A stretch of DNA of 64,000 nt, from contig NC_081339.1 of NCBI RefSeq assembly GCF_022539665.2, positions 2,852,017 to 2,916,016 on the forward strand. Direction: 5' to 3'. This DNA is from Daphnia carinata (taxonomy: Eukaryota; Arthropoda; Branchiopoda; Diplostraca; Daphniidae). Position numbers and translations under genes: made by a program. Of the stretch, positions 49,925 through 64,000 are shown one piece after another (the first letter of the stretch is position 1; each line of letters opens with the position of its first letter). The notes beneath the pieces were generated by a model. The model made no database searches, was not told where the DNA came from, and worked only from the letters and a program-made list of their open reading frames with translations.

Positions 49925-51120
49925 TAGCTCATTTGACAACCTCGTGTTTTTCAATGACGCATTCGGTGTAAATCATTGCATTCGAATACTGTCTGCTGAA
50001 TAACTCTTTCGGCCCACTGCTAGAAGCTAGTTTAAAAAATAAACTACCTGTCTGGAAAGAAAGATCTGATCTTAAGGATCGATTTCTTACCTTTTCTAAA
50101 AATTCTAAGTCTAGGATAAAACTTACAGTTATACAATTACCATTGTATAATGTTATTATATACAAATACAAGTCCTGTCTTAGCTTTATTAGCGTATCAT
50201 TGGCAAAGACGGATTTAAAAAGACGAAAGTAAAAAGGCGCTTTAACGTTTACAAACGATTTGGATAAGACCAGAGAAGGAGAGATTGGCAAGGCAATGTA
50301 TAAAGAAACTAAACCTTTTTTTCACTGCCCGCTACACCAGCGCTGATGCGGTTGGCCAAACAAACTCTTTCTGGATCCCCTAATACTATGGTCATGAATT
50401 ATACCAGGAGTAGCAACGCCTGCCAAGTAACGTTAGCTGCGCTTATTAAGTTCCAGAGATGGAGATGTCGTTTACCAAATCGCCAGCACGCTCGATATTT
50501 CGCAGTTTGGCTCGCCCGAGTGCTTTGGTAAATTGAAATCTTGTTATTAGATTGGCGCTATCAAACGTGCCAAATACCGGAGGGTACTGGCGATTTGGTA
50601 GTTGAACAGCGGCAACGTTATCCATGGAGCTTAACATGCGGAGATTCAAACTCTTCCATGCAAAGGGTACTACCTACTACTACTCCTGGTATACTTCATT
50701 ATTTGATTGAAAAAAGCCGCTTACTCCACGTCATTACAGCAGCTTCGCTGAACAACCGTTCGGTGCCGCCACTGTCATGAAAATACTTTGCTCATATGCC
50801 TTACCAATCTGGCAATCTCCCCTTCATCTCTGGATAAGATTAAAATTCGGTCGTAAACACGACAGTTACCTGATAAAAACGGGAATGACTTGCTAACTTT
50901 TCATTTCAAAAAGACAATTCATCGTCATCATAACTTGCGTTATCCGAGGTATTTATTTATATGACAGGCTTCACGTCGCTTCACAACTGAGAACTGTTTG
51001 ACTTGTTTCCGCAGAAAAGAAGGACCTTCATCTTTGCTTTTACGATTGAAATTTCTTGCATTTCGTTTGCAGATCACCGAAAAATAACTTAAGAAACGTT
51101 GTAAAGAGTACAAATCGAAA
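49925..51120. other. Intergenic between the vanin-like gene and PTGR1
   Basis: About 1.2 kb with no supported gene. Open frames at 49929-50291 (minus) and 50346-50780 (plus) are short and lack splice logic. An acceptor-like tttccgcag near 51014 may belong to a 5' UTR intron of the PTGR1 gene. Confidence 0.4.
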
Positions 51121-52604
<1,484 letters not shown>

Positions 52605-53306
52605 AAGAATAGCATTTTATCCCTAGAATAGACTGATCGTTCTAAGAACGTTACAGTAAAATTAGTCATCGTTTCAATTTTCGAGGAAACATTACATTAT
52701 TCCTGTTTCGTGATTGGCATGTTTTTGAAGAGACAGTTTAAAATACATTATTTTCTTTCGTGAAAATTTTTTGTACACCATGTTCCTTTTTTGGTTTTTA
52801 GAACTAGGACTATTGTTTAAGGAATTCGTACAGAAAACTACGGTGCCAATGAAGCGTTAGAATGGAACTAAATTTAAAACATTTTTTTTGTTTTTCATGT
52901 ACCGCTTTTAGTGAATAAAATTTTCTTTTTTACCAGAGTCAGCTTTTACAATTTTTTTGAAGGGTGATTTGAAATGGGCTAAATTGGCAATCACGCAACA
53001 ACTATCAGCTGTACAGTGCTGTGAAAACAGTAAATAAAACGTCTGCTTTGATTTAGTCCTTTGTCTCGTCATTAGTAGAAGTTACGCTATTTTCCTCAAA
53101 CTGAAAATGTTTTAGTAACTTATTACTTACTTTTGAGTTATGCTGCGTCTCTGCGTATGTCACGTATCCATGCATGTAAACAATTGAAAGTGCCCCTTCA
53201 TCTTGCGAACATCTCATTGGCGAAACAGATTATTTGGTTAAACGTATACTTATCGAAGTGAAAGTGTTGCTCAGCCTACAAAAACGTCGCAATTGGTATG
53301 TGAACA
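52605..53306. other. Intergenic between PTGR1 and ATG101
   Basis: About 700 bases: PTGR1 3' UTR with AATAAA at 52914, then AT-rich sequence leading to ATG101. A second AATAAA near 53032 is noted. No gene seen. Confidence 0.5.
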
Positions 53307-54508
53307 ATGAATGCTAGAACTCAGGTTTTCGAAATGGTAAGCTTTATTTGTTTCAAAATTTTCCAAAGTCAGCCCTATGGGCCGTTCTTTCTACATAATG
53401 TAATTTTTTTTACTTAAAAGATGTTCCTCCATCCATCATCAGAATTCTAAAACTTGAATTAAGCATCAGAGTTTACTTTACATTAGGATTTTTTCATCAA
53501 TTTTAAGCATTGAAAATTATCAACAGCTTTCAGAGCAATACTGAAAAATCTTTAAAAACCAAAAATGTTCCTTTTCTATATTTTTTGTAGTCTAAGCCAA
53601 CATGTTAGTGGAAATGAATGTTTTTTCAAAATTTTTAATTAATTCTTAATTAATTATGTACCATTACATTACCAGGCACTGGAGGGGAGACAGGTGGAGG
53701 AAGCTGTTTCAAGTCTATTCCACACATTATTATTCCATAGAACCTTAGGAAAATTTCACTATAAACAAGAAGGAAATTACTGTGTAGGGACAGTTGGGTA
53801 TGAAGATGCTGACTGTGACTTCATTGACCTAACATACGTAAAGATACTGGAAAATATACCCTTATTCTTTTTACCAACGTTTACATTTTTCAGGTGCGGT
53901 GTAGTTCTGGTGATATAAAAAAAATTGTTAATAAAGAAGCAACAGCGTTTAGCGAGTGTCTACGATCACAAGAGCGAGAAACACAAGGTCAGGCCAGGTC
54001 TGGCCATATATCGTTGACTTTCTACCAAATTAAAAAGGCAAGATGGCCATTTCCATCAGAGAGTATTCCTTGGGAAGTGTGGAACCTAAGGATGGAAATA
54101 ATGACACTCGCTAGCGAAATTGGTGAGCCCTTAACAAATTAAAATTTTACTAGACTTTCTTAAATATCATTTTTCTTTCCTGTAGAACGGCAGCTTTACC
54201 GGGAAAAAGTTGGAGAGCTGTTGGCAGAGAAAATCTTGTACATCGCCGAGTCGATGAACCGTCCTTCTTATGTGCCCAAGATGCCCAACCAACCCGAGCT
54301 GGATCTCATCTTTGACACCAGTTTCGTAGACATCCAACCCTATTTGTTCAAGGTTAGTCGGTAACATTTTCAGCTGGTGTAGTTTTGTTCCAGCAAAACG
54401 TTAGCCTGAAATATGACCTTCACTTAGATCTCGTACGGAACATCGCCGCCGTCAACATCGATGGGAACTACCGTACGTCGACTACTCAAGGACACCCTCT
54501 CTATTTAG
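53307..54508 (+). CDS. ATG101: Autophagy-related protein 101
   Basis: Five exons, 53307-53336, 53676-53837, 53894-54122, 54186-54352 and 54428-54508, give 222 residues (human 218). ATG101 is a HORMA-domain protein that binds and stabilises ATG13 in the ULK1/ATG1 complex that starts autophagosome formation. The start MNARTQVFEMALEGRQVEEA matches the family start. GKFHYKQEGNYCVGTVG and DCDFIDLTYV follow. The WF finger that recruits downstream factors is kept (KARWPFPSESIPWEVW), as are YIAESMNRPSYVPKMP and the C-terminal TTVRRLLKDTLS. Intron 1 (339 bases) separates a ten-residue first coding exon. The gene is ordinary and complete. A poly-A-rich tract near 54554-54582 follows the stop. Confidence 0.96.
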
Positions 54509-55520
54509 AGTTATTGCGAATGAAATGATATTTAGGTTAAATTTGATATATTGTAAAAAAAAAAAACAAAAAAAAAACAAAGATGCACGAGGCCATAGTT
54601 CAATTTAACATGTTCCAGCTCACATTTTCCCGATCGCCCTTCATATGTTGGATAACCCTCACAACGGACGTATATGGGTATTCACGTTTATTCCGTGTTG
54701 TGGCTTTTGTATAAAATTGTGTACCGAGCAGTTCGTGAACAGAGTAGGAAGAATTATTCGCTTATCTTCCTACCTGTTAACCATGCGTTTTCGTGGCTGG
54801 AGTCCAATGTTAGTCAATACGTGAAACATAATGTGTCATGTCAATTTTCTAGGTTAACCTGTAGAACCACAACCTATGTTTCAAGGTGGAATATAGGAAT
54901 ATGCATTGCTAAAAGAAAAGGGTCAAGTTTTATTGCTCAAATTGCAATACCATTATTTAATGGGACAGTAAAACACGATCGAGATTTTGAGAGAAAGAAT
55001 ATAAACCTTTTAGAGTTTGTGCCTTATGAAAATAACTTGATAAAGGGCAAAACAAGAAAACAAATCGAAGTGGGATGAATTAAAATACTGAAACGGTTCA
55101 AGCAGGGCATGAGACTAGAAAAAAAAAACAGAGTTGGTGGTTAAAGCCATAAGAAGAAGCAGACATGGACTAAAGGAGGATGCAAGAAGCAGAAAAATGG
55201 AAGCCACCAAGAGGTTAAGTATTGTTCACATGCCAGTGATGTTACTTAATCAAACACAGAAATTATAATTCCATAAGTTCATATTTAGATGGAGCTTTAA
55301 AAAGTGGATATCAGGATTTTTGAGTGGGAGGAATAACCTGCAAAGGGGAGCTCACTCTCTCGTCGAAAAAAAAAGTTCATGAAAGACTTCAGGAATACAA
55401 ACAGAAGCTACAAAATAAAATTGAAAAAAGGCCTCAGCTCTACATACCAAAAGAAAGGAAATCCTTAATCATGAAGGAAAGCTGTCTCGAGATTTGAGTA
55501 CACTATTTAAGACGAGGCAC
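54509..55520. other. Convergent intergenic region between ATG101 and the BAR/Pil1-like gene
   Basis: About 1 kb, AT-rich, with A-rich tracts near 54554-54582, 55118 and 55368. An open frame of 134 codons at 54674-55078 is the only sizeable one; it shows no family resemblance and is treated as unsupported. Confidence 0.4.
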
Positions 55521-56819
55521 CTAATGGTAACGGTCATTTAAGGCGGCCGGCGAGTATGCATTCACTGCTCGGTTTGGCGGCGAATCTTCTCCCATCGGTT
55601 CAGAAACATTCCATCCCCACGACCTGTTGGGCTGGGGATGCATAAATTCTGGACAAGTGTTACTTCGCCTATGCACATTATTTGCTTGCGAGTAATGTGG
55701 GTTATAAGGCGGTGGTTGGCTAATGGCTTCAGAAGACACGGAATTTCTCCTATAACGCTCGACTTTATCTTTCGCTTTGAGTACAGCATGTCGCCCAGAA
55801 ACTGCTCCTAGCAACAGACGACGTAATTATTTTTAGCACTTCATGATTATTACGTAAAACACATGAGTATTTACCTGTATACTTAATATTTTCTACATTT
55901 GCATCCTGAACATCAGGTAATGACAAGGCAACTTCTCGTTGTGCTTCAAAAATGTGAATGCATTTGTGAGCAAGTTCAAGATAGGATTCAGATATCTTGA
56001 GCAAACTTTGTTTCATTCGGATTAGCTTAACAGCTTCATTTTCTTTGGAACACTCCGTCACTATAGAAAATAATGTAAGTGGTAACTGACTGGAATGACA
56101 GTGGTGAATATATTACTTTCTTCCTGGGCCAATTCACTGGCATGCGTTGCTTGTTTTAATTGTGTTTCAACATCTAGAATTTCAGAAGGCTGTTCCTTTT
56201 TAAAAGCTTTTTTATACTCTTTTCTCAGTTTAGCTTCTTTGGCTTCAGCCAAAGAAAGTTTCTGCTTGCAGGTATCTACTTGATTTTCTCCTTCAAGCAT
56301 CAACTCAAACTGCTGCTTGTAGTCTTTCAGATTGTCTGTTTTAAAGCCAGAAATATAACAAAAGAAAGTATGCCGAATTAGAACTACAAACCTGTAAAGT
56401 TTTTCTGAGCATCACTCCAGATCATGTTAAGTTCAACGAGTTGAGCTGCTGTTTCTTGTATAGCTCTATTTTCACCTCGAAGAGACCATTTAAGAAGGTC
56501 TCCAAGTGCAGACGTTTGAGAGCTTTGAAACCATCTAGCAGCAGCCCTCATTTCTTTAATTTCTGATATAACAAGCTGGAGGTCAGTGTGCCCACTTCCA
56601 GCTGACCGGATCCTTACACTGCTTCTGTAAGAGTAAGTATATGAATAATAGCTTTAGTAAGAAAGTCAGTTTGTTTGTTTGTTTGATTATTAACTATGAA
56701 CCTATGATCATTAAATTTGGTATGAAATACATTTTATTTGATTACTTAATTTTTCATTAGGATTTTAACCATAAACGAAAATTATATTACCTACGAAACG
56801 CTTTGCTGGCTTTTTCCAT
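55521..56819 (-). CDS. Coiled-coil BAR/Pil1-like protein
   Basis: Five exons read on the minus strand, 56819-56791, 56624-56392, 56335-56117, 56060-55875 and 55807-55521, give 317 residues. The product is a long, charged, helical protein: EIKEMRAAARWFQSSQTSA, WSDAQKNFTDNLKDYKQQ, LAEAKEAKLRKEYKKAFKK and HASELAQEE, then a helix with SESYLELAHKCIHIFEAQRE, followed by a Pro/Asn/Tyr-rich tail (PPPYNPHYSQ). The order (short basic start, helical bundle with a central 'column', a second helix pair ending near a GKALLEL-like position) recalls BAR domains and in particular fungal Pil1/LSP1 eisosome proteins, which bend and scaffold membranes. That similarity is judged by eye and is weak; the gene model itself is in phase throughout. 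I do not recognise a named animal orthologue. Confidence 0.8.
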
Positions 56820-58439
56820 TTTGCTCAATGTTTTGATGAAATAACCGTTGCATTGGCAACCAAACTTATAAATAAAATTTTCTCAACCCCTCCCCAGGGT
56901 TGCCGCCATTTTTTTTTTCGGAAAAGGACAATTGTCACTAGACCACTAGACGGCGCCCCGATTAGATTCATTTTGGAGGCAAGGGAATATTTTTCAAAGA
57001 AATTGTCAGCTAAGAGAACGTCGAAAAATTCCTTGGTGAGTTATCGCATTTTCTTATAACATGGGAGTTTGCCTATAGATTTTAAGTGGGTGGTGTTTGT
57101 CTGTAGTCTTGAACCATCTTCACTGTGCTTGTTAGAGCAATCCCAGCAATCCAAGGAATCCATGCTTTCAGTCTTGTCACCCCCCCCCCCTTGTCAGTTT
57201 GGGAAAGGTTTATCAGAATTGCAATTATAGAGCCGTTGTTGAAGCTGCCTAGGATTAAGTTCTTAGCTTAGAGCAAAATGCTTGACTTTGCATGAACCAA
57301 TTGGCTGCATATAAAATGTATTGTCAAATCTGAATTGTTATGCTAGCACATCATTAACCAACTTGACAGCATAACATTGTCATGGTGCATTGTGGTTTTG
57401 TCAGAACCCAAAAGGCTTTTGTGCACTAGATGTATGGTAGAGTAAGGGAAAGGAGTCAAGCAATAACAGAAAGAATAGCAAAATATGGTTGCTCATTTAA
57501 ACAACATGGTTGTGTCAAAATGAAGAATGGTTCAAAGTAATGGTAGATAGTTTTCCACAGGCAAACTCTTTAATTGCTGTACGATGATAATGGCAAACTG
57601 TTGATATGCTATATCAAGATTGCAGGATTACAATAACCATTCCTTAAACTATTGATCATATGGATTGTTAATTCAACAAACATGTGTAGGTTAATGTAGT
57701 AGATACTCAAAATTCAATGATCTACATTACATTTTCTTTTAAAGGATGGAAGAAACTGATTTCGTTACGCATAATTGCTTTGAAAAAGAGCTTCTTTTCC
57801 CTAACAAGAAAAAGAAAAACATTTTTAAGATAAGCAACAAATTCTTTTTGGGCTTAGTTGTGGCTCTCTAACGAAGAAACGATGTGTTCTGCAGATGTTT
57901 CTTGTTAACACAAGACTTGTGAATCGAAATGTCGAATGAAAACGTGTTTTCGCAACGCGTGTAGGCTCATTCGAACTCGACTAATAAGAACCACACAAGA
58001 CAAAACGGAATCTGATACGCCTGACTGTTTCCTCCGACTGATAGCGAAGCTTTTCCAGACCTCTTTGCATCTACCCAACCAAATTCTCCAGTAAAAGAAA
58101 AGAGAAGCTGGCCGGCCAATCCGCATTTAGTCTTATCACGAGGTCAAATGTCATTCACTGAGCTGATAAAGGAAAGGCTTGGCTCTTTTTGGGAAGCAGC
58201 TTTAGTATCTTTCGAACCACTACCGCATGCTTGCAAGCTTTTTCCAAATCATTCTTCTTTCGAATTTGCTTTTTAGCAACAGTTTGATTCAACTGCGGTT
58301 GCGTAATATTCTCTCCAAAACATTCTACCTTGCATTTCGCCACGACATTGGCGTTCTTTACTTGTGGTTCCATAAAGTTGAAGGTTTTAATCACTGCTAG
58401 TGTGTCGTAGCAAATGTTATGCAAGCAGAGTGAATTAAA
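56820..58439. other. Divergent intergenic region between the BAR/Pil1-like gene and the lipid transfer gene
   Basis: About 1.6 kb. Contains a C run of about ten bases near 57181. A minus-strand open frame at 58155-58373 (72 codons from ATG, Lys-rich) is possible but unsupported. Promoters of both flanking genes should be here; no clear TATA box was found. Confidence 0.4.
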
Positions 58440-61400
58440 ATGAGGTTTTCTGATATTTTTTCTTGCGTGCTAGGAATCCTGTTCTTTTTTCATCATACCC
58501 AAGGTAATCTAATCACTATTACGTTAACAATTTGCCCAATAACTTTTCCATTTTGCTTTGTTCTTCTTCATGTTTCAGCTATCCCTTCGGGAAACAGAAG
58601 AGTTACGTGCTCGAAATCGGAATGTCCAAGTGAGTTTAGAATCCCAGAGAGGATTTGTATGCACCATCTTCTTGTGTTCCCATTATTTTTTTTTTTGTGG
58701 TGCTGTAAATGTTTTTAAATTTGTTGCCGTTGTGGTTGCAGGATCTCTTAAATTCCGCTACTCTCCTGGCAAAATTTACTCTTACCGATATGAAGCGAAC
58801 GTGGCCTCATTTGTGGACGGCGTTAGCGGAACTAAGGAGTCCCGGATTCATTTGTCGGCTAAAGTTCACTTTGATGTCCATACCCCTTGTGACTGGACCT
58901 TGAGAGTATGTTTTCATTTTACATTTTATCGCCGAATCAGCTAGCTAGCATCCTTAAAAAATTGCTCGTCACTTCCTTGGTGCTATTCACGCGTTAAAGG
59001 GACCTCCCAGAAAAAATGACCTTCCTTTATAGCATTCTAATTCCTCAGTAGATAGTGAATAGGAAACCATTTATTAGCGTCTGCGACCTAAACAATACTG
59101 AGTCTGTCATTTGGGACATGTGCACGACCTAACTCGAGATTTTATTCGTAATTTGTCTGAAAATGGTGCCCGAATATTTGGAATAATTGAGTTCTTCTTC
59201 TGCAGGTTCAAGATGTTACCTTACAAGACTCTGATCCATCAGATGCGACGCAGAAGTCAACCGTTCCTGGAGAAGTTGCTTTTAAAGAGACGCTTGAGCG
59301 CTCTGACTTGTCTTTCACGTTCCATGATGGCGGAGTGCCATACATCTGCCCATCGATTGATGAACCGGTATGGAGTGTTAACATCAAACGGGGCATCTTA
59401 TCTTCCTTTCAAAACACCATGGCTCGCTTCGATATAGACCACGAAAGCCTAGATGTAAGCAATTCGCGAGATTGTACCGCAGACTTCATGATCCTCGTTT
59501 ATTTGATTTTTAAAATTAATTAATTAAACTTATTTGTTTAATGCAGACCGACGTCTTAGGAAAATGCAAAGTCGATTACGTTTTCAACGGTGCTTCGCTG
59601 AACACCATTAAAGTTATGAAGACTTACAATCTCGTATCGTGCACCAACCGTTACGGTTTTTCCGACTCGCTACCGAGTGTACCTTATCGATTCTTTGGGG
59701 CGGTAAAACACATCTTGTAATGTATCACACTATACAATCCAATTCGTTTTGCTTATTTGCTAATAGGGCTACGAGTCTATTCCTTTGACGAATTCAACAA
59801 GTTCATGTGAACAAACGATTGCAGCACATCGAATCATTCAATCTGAATGCGAAGAGAAACATGTGCTCCGTCCTTTTTCTAACGATGGCTCTGGTGCTAC
59901 TACCACAGGCCGGCAGTCGCTTGTATTTATTGACGAAATGCCGATTGATGAGAACGAAAATGGTAATAGTGCTGTTAAGGAAGAAAAACCACGGAAGAAA
60001 GCCTCTCTTCTCTTTCAGCATTCGAATACCGGACACGGTAGTGGTACTGATTCGGCAATTTCTTTACCTCGCATCTTGCAGAGTCTATGTCAGAACACTG
60101 AGGTATTATTTATGGTTTGCTCGCAGAAGTTTACAATTAAAAACTTCTCCTGGCAGGTTGCCTTAATTAATTGTACTATTTTATAAAATCTAGGAAGGTA
60201 TTGAAAATGAAGCAGCTGCAGTTTTTGGTCGATTAGTAAGAACTTTAAGAACCATGGATTACCTTGCGCTGGGAGAACTAATGACGTCGGCAGACGAAAT
60301 GTGCCGTGATGGAAAAGCTGCGTAAGATTTCGAAAAGGAATTATGATGCACCAATTTTATGGTATAGAATTTCAAGTGGAACTTCTGATATCTGTAGCAG
60401 GAAACATTTGCTAAATGGATTGATCGGCGCAGCAACGAGTGACGCAGTTGCAGCTATGAAAGATGAAGCTTCGACCGGAAAAGTAGACGAAGATTTGATT
60501 GTTCGATGGATTACCTCTCTAGCTTTTATACCAAGGTAATGTGAATTTGTAACAGTCCGTTATTACAACTGATTTTTTCATATTTTTTATTTCAGACCTA
60601 CAGGCAAACATTTAACTGCTGCATTACCTTTATTGGACATGGCTTCTTTTTCCCGTCAAGCCAGTTTAAGTATTTCATCGATGGCAAAAAAGCTATGTAT
60701 CAATGGTTGCAGTAGTGAAGTCTCTCAATTAGTTGGCAAGCTTAGCAAGCAATTAGGCAATGCCTGTCAATCAAGATCAAGAGAAGAGCGCGAAGAGGTA
60801 CTTGTACATTCCTAAAATTTACCTATTTCGTGCTTTGCTTTACCGAAACCCATATTTAGATTATTCTTGCGTTAAAATCGCTGTCAAACGTTGGGGAAGC
60901 CATTTCTGGAGATCATCTCAGTACTCTCAAACAGTGTTTTGAAGAAAAGGACAATCCAACTGAAGCCCGAGTGGCTGCGTTAAACGCATTTAGGTCAGTA
61001 ATTTGTTAACGTTAGTCTTACCTTTTGATTTACACATTTAATGCAGGACGACACCTTGCCATATCCGAGACAATACAGCCATGAACATTCTAACAGACAG
61101 TAGCGAAGATTCCGAAATCCGCATTGCAGCCTACTTAGCAATGATGAAGTGTGCCGACTACCAAACCATTTTAACCGTTAAGAATCTTTTGGCAAATGAA
61201 GAAGTAAATCAAGGTTAGTCACAACATTCCAAACGTGTAATCATCACTTTTTTTTTAATAGCATAACTCGTTTTTAGTTGGTTCTTTCATCTGGACGCAT
61301 TTGAAAAATTTGGCGACCACTTCAATGCCGTCGAAGCTGGAAATCCAAGGTCTTGTTCTCGATCAGACCCTCGTCGACAAATTTGACACTGATGCCCGAA

Positions 61401-63989
61401 AATTTTCAAGGAACTACGAGAAGTCAATTTTACTTGATCAGTATAATGCTGGTATGAAAAGAATAAGCTCAGAAAATATTTGTATTGATTAATCATTTTT
61501 GTTATGAAGCTGTCGGATTGGAAGGCAATATCATTTTCTCTCAGCATTCCTACTTACCTCGATCGGCATCCCTTAATTTGACTGTGGATATTTTTGGCCA
61601 GTCAGTTAATTTGTTTGAGGTAGTGTATTCATTTCAGCGGAAGTGAAAAGCCATTCCTTATTTTTTTTATTTATCTCCCAGGTTGATGGACGTATCGAGA
61701 GCTTTGAACGGTACATCGAATCGCTTTTTGGTCCGGGTGGGCTTTACCCACAGAAAGAAGTAGGATACCTATTGGAAGGTTTGCGCTCCAAACAGAAAAC
61801 GAGTCCATCCTTGAATCAGCTAGACGCTGGGAAACTCCAAATGATGGACGCACAGTTCGATGCTGGTAGCCGTTTCAAAGATGAACCTGAAGTAAGTGCA
61901 AAAAACGATTTAGGTAGGATTATTATAAATAATTTTTTAAACTACTAGATGTCGCTTTCGATGAAAATCTTCGGAAACGAAGTAGGATTCGGACATTGGG
62001 AAGGACGTAAAGAAGTTTTAGAAAATATTCAAAAACTCAATCCAATTTCGAAACTTAATCATTTGATGAACGGAGAAGAAAAACAGTTCAGCTATGCTGC
62101 CCAGTATATCGATTCCACCCATACATTGCCGTTAGCAATCGGTTTGCCGCTGAATTTGGTGGCTCAGGGTCAAGTGGTTGCTGATATACGGGGAAACATG
62201 CGGACGGATCTCAAATCCATATTTTCACGTGGCCAAGGGGAAATTGCTTGGAAAATTCACCCTAGCGCGGCCATCAACTTCAACGGAGCGATTACGATTG
62301 ATGCTATAGCAGCCAAGGGTAAAATATGTCTTTAAAAATTTCACAATTAAGAAAATTCAAGACGTCGTTAACTGACATCCGGACAATGTTCATATTTACT
62401 ATTTAGCTGGAGTAACTTTGGAGGCAACCTTGCACAGTTCCATAAGCACTTCAGGAAAGTTTTCCCTTGACGGTTTGAAGCTGATCGATGTGCAAATAGA
62501 TTTACCCCAAGAGAAGGCTGAGATAATTGCTTTCAAGTTGGTTAAATTTAGAAAAATTAACATTTTCATTATTAAGCTAATCTCTTTTGTCTTTACCGAA
62601 GGAGTGAGCTTACAATTACCCATCGTAAACTGAAATCATCGTTGCCGGGAATAGAAGAAAACCGTGTAGAAATGTCAGATTGCACACGTGGTTTGACCCA
62701 GCGCTATCTCGGCTTGCAAGTTTGCTCCCAAATTGCTTACCCAAACGCCTCTGACGTGGAATTTGTGCCATATTTCCCATTGACTGGGCCTAGCCATTTG
62801 AGCATCGAGTTAGTCAAAACCGATCCGGCAATAACATCGTATCGTTTTCTCCATAAAGTAGAAAATGAAGAGGTACAGTCGTAAAGCCATTTACCGGTAA
62901 GGCTCATAACGTTCACAAACCCTGAATTTAGACGAAGAAAGCGTGGACGTTGAGTTTCCGACCAGAAGGCGCAAAGGAGTCGAAGGAAGTTGGCGTCAGA
63001 GCTGGAATTGAATATAAGGAAACCGATTCCGGTTTGTTGGAGTTTATCTTAATGCTCCCAAGTAACAGCTATGAAACTAAGGGTAACTATATTTGCAATC
63101 ATGTTTCATGTAAAATTTTAAAATGACAACTCTGGAATCAAGGTACGTTTAAATGGAAGGAAGAAACAAAAACAGTCGAAGCCTCTCTTTTGCGGGATAC
63201 ACAAGAAAAATTACTTGTAGCCAAAGCTAGCCTGAACCGTTCTGCTTGTTCGAAGCAATCTGCTGCGCTTTGCTACCAGCCCAAGTTGATTTTGATCTTG
63301 AGCAACAAAAAACTGATTGACCTTAATGGTAAGATTGCTCACGTTCAGGAAAGAGTTTAAATTCATCACCTAATTTTATCATTCCAGGAAATATTAAATT
63401 AACGGAAAAACAAGGCAAGCGCAACTACGAAGTTGGACTTAATTCAACATTAGGCGATTGGCGAACTATATCTAAAGGATACTACTTAATGGACGATACG
63501 TCACACGTGTCTAATCTTACAATTGATTACACATCGAATCCCCGAGATCGTCCAGAAAGGATTCAAATCGAAGTATGGTCTGCTAGAAATTAGCCCAATC
63601 TGAATATATCTTCATTTTCCATTTTTATCATCAGGTTAAAATGAACAAAAAGTCCTCCCAAGGCTTGAATCAGTACGATATACACCTAGGAATAGAGCCA
63701 ACAGCTTATCCGAACCGAAACTTTGTCGGCACCTGGCGTCTACAGCGTGGGTTGGGACACCTGGAAAATGTATTGATGATGAATGTTGGGTCATTGCCTC
63801 GGGAGAGTCGCAATTCTTTAACGATTCAACAAGGATTTAGTTATTCTGTCGGACTGAGCCAGAATATTAAATTAAAAAGCCATTTCGAAATGGCTCTTCC
63901 AGCAAAGGGACTTGATGTCGCTTTGATTATCGGACACGAGCAAACTGAGTACAGAACAGATTCAGTATTCGTTGGAAGATATGCACCTG
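58440..63989 (+). CDS. Large lipid transfer protein, apolipophorin type (5' part, cut by the window)
   Basis: Twenty-one exons in phase: 58440-58503, 58579-58629, 58742-58905, 59206-59454, 59547-59702, 59767-60102, 60194-60321, 60401-60535, 60596-60797, 60860-60993, 61047-61213, 61278-61451, 61510-61619, 61682-61891, 61949-62318, 62407-62536, 62602-62872, 62932-63082, 63143-63328, 63388-63572 and 63635-63989, about 1309 residues; the gene continues beyond the window. These proteins carry lipid in haemolymph or load yolk. The signal peptide (MRFSDIFSCVLGILFFFHHTQ) is followed by the N-terminal lipid-transport module: LKFRYSPGKIYSYRYEANVA, HTPCDWTLRVQDVTLQDSD, the helical repeat region (RTLRTMDYLALGELM) and the beta-sheet region from exon 12 on. 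An N-terminal superoxide-dismutase-like domain, as in some Daphnia vitellogenins, is absent. That favours apolipophorin over vitellogenin, but the missing C-terminal half would decide. Exon 8 has a NAGNAG acceptor. Confidence 0.9.
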
Positions 63990-64000
63990 GTAACATTTGC

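Noticed and set aside
54674-55078. 134-codon open frame between ATG101 and the BAR/Pil1-like gene
   Set aside because: It lies in AT-rich spacer sequence, shows no family resemblance, and single-exon genes are the exception here. Could be revisited with RNA-seq.
58155-58373. Minus-strand 72-codon Lys-rich frame upstream of the lipid transfer gene
   Set aside because: It starts at an internal ATG, has no signal, domain or splice evidence and sits in a promoter region.

Overview
The window is eukaryotic nuclear DNA, most likely from a branchiopod crustacean of the Daphnia type. Nearly every gene is split into short exons by GT-AG introns that are often only 60-80 bases. Coding exons are near 45-50% GC while introns and intergenic DNA are AT-rich. 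Two neuropeptide precursors are arthropod-specific: an orcokinin precursor with the copies [14 protein letters not shown] and [14 protein letters not shown], and a CNMamide-type precursor. The genus is an inference. Exon models were built by hand from reading frame, splice consensus and family similarity; all are phase-consistent, but none has transcript support.

Layout, left to right. 594-2255 (+): ankyrin-repeat protein with a hydrophobic N terminus and a duplicated exon module. 4453-8503 (+): NAT10, the RNA cytidine acetyltransferase, 16 exons. 8706-10801 (-): M28-type peptidase-like protein with a predicted GPI-anchor signal. 11935-14710 (+): unidentified type I membrane protein. 16897-18030 (+): orcokinin precursor. 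19436-20065 (-): short membrane-protein reading frame interrupted by one TGA, directly downstream of or overlapping 19952-25012 (-): TMEM26-family protein with a long Ser/Arg-rich tail. 25013-31870: about 6.9 kb with no supported gene. 32162-32920 (+): CNMamide-like precursor. 33353-35161 (-): secreted alpha-carbonic anhydrase. 36253-38147 (+): ACAD8, isobutyryl-CoA dehydrogenase. 39215-40060 (+): basic/Ser-rich protein with an STPR-like start. 41168-45746 (+): Argonaute-2 with a decapeptide-repeat N terminus. 46178-46846 (-): Fyv7/CCDC59 rRNA-processing protein. 47842-49826 (+): vanin/biotinidase-like amidohydrolase. 51121-52604 (+): prostaglandin reductase 1. 53307-54508 (+): ATG101. 55521-56819 (-): coiled-coil BAR/Pil1-like protein. 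58440 to the window end (+): the first 21 exons of a large lipid transfer protein of apolipophorin type, truncated by the window edge.

The genes do not form one pathway; this is a gene-dense arthropod chromosome arm mixing housekeeping genes (NAT10, ACAD8, FYV7, ATG101, PTGR1) with secreted and neuroendocrine genes. Several pairs are head to head and may share promoter regions: 10801/11935, 35161/36253, 46846/47842, 56819/58440.

The points most worth checking are the in-frame TGA in the membrane ORF next to TMEM26, the M28 protein that appears to lack parts of its catalytic site, the near-perfect 44-nt hairpin just upstream of Argonaute-2, the internally duplicated secreted ankyrin protein, and the CNMamide that ends in Asn-Leu instead of Asn-Met.
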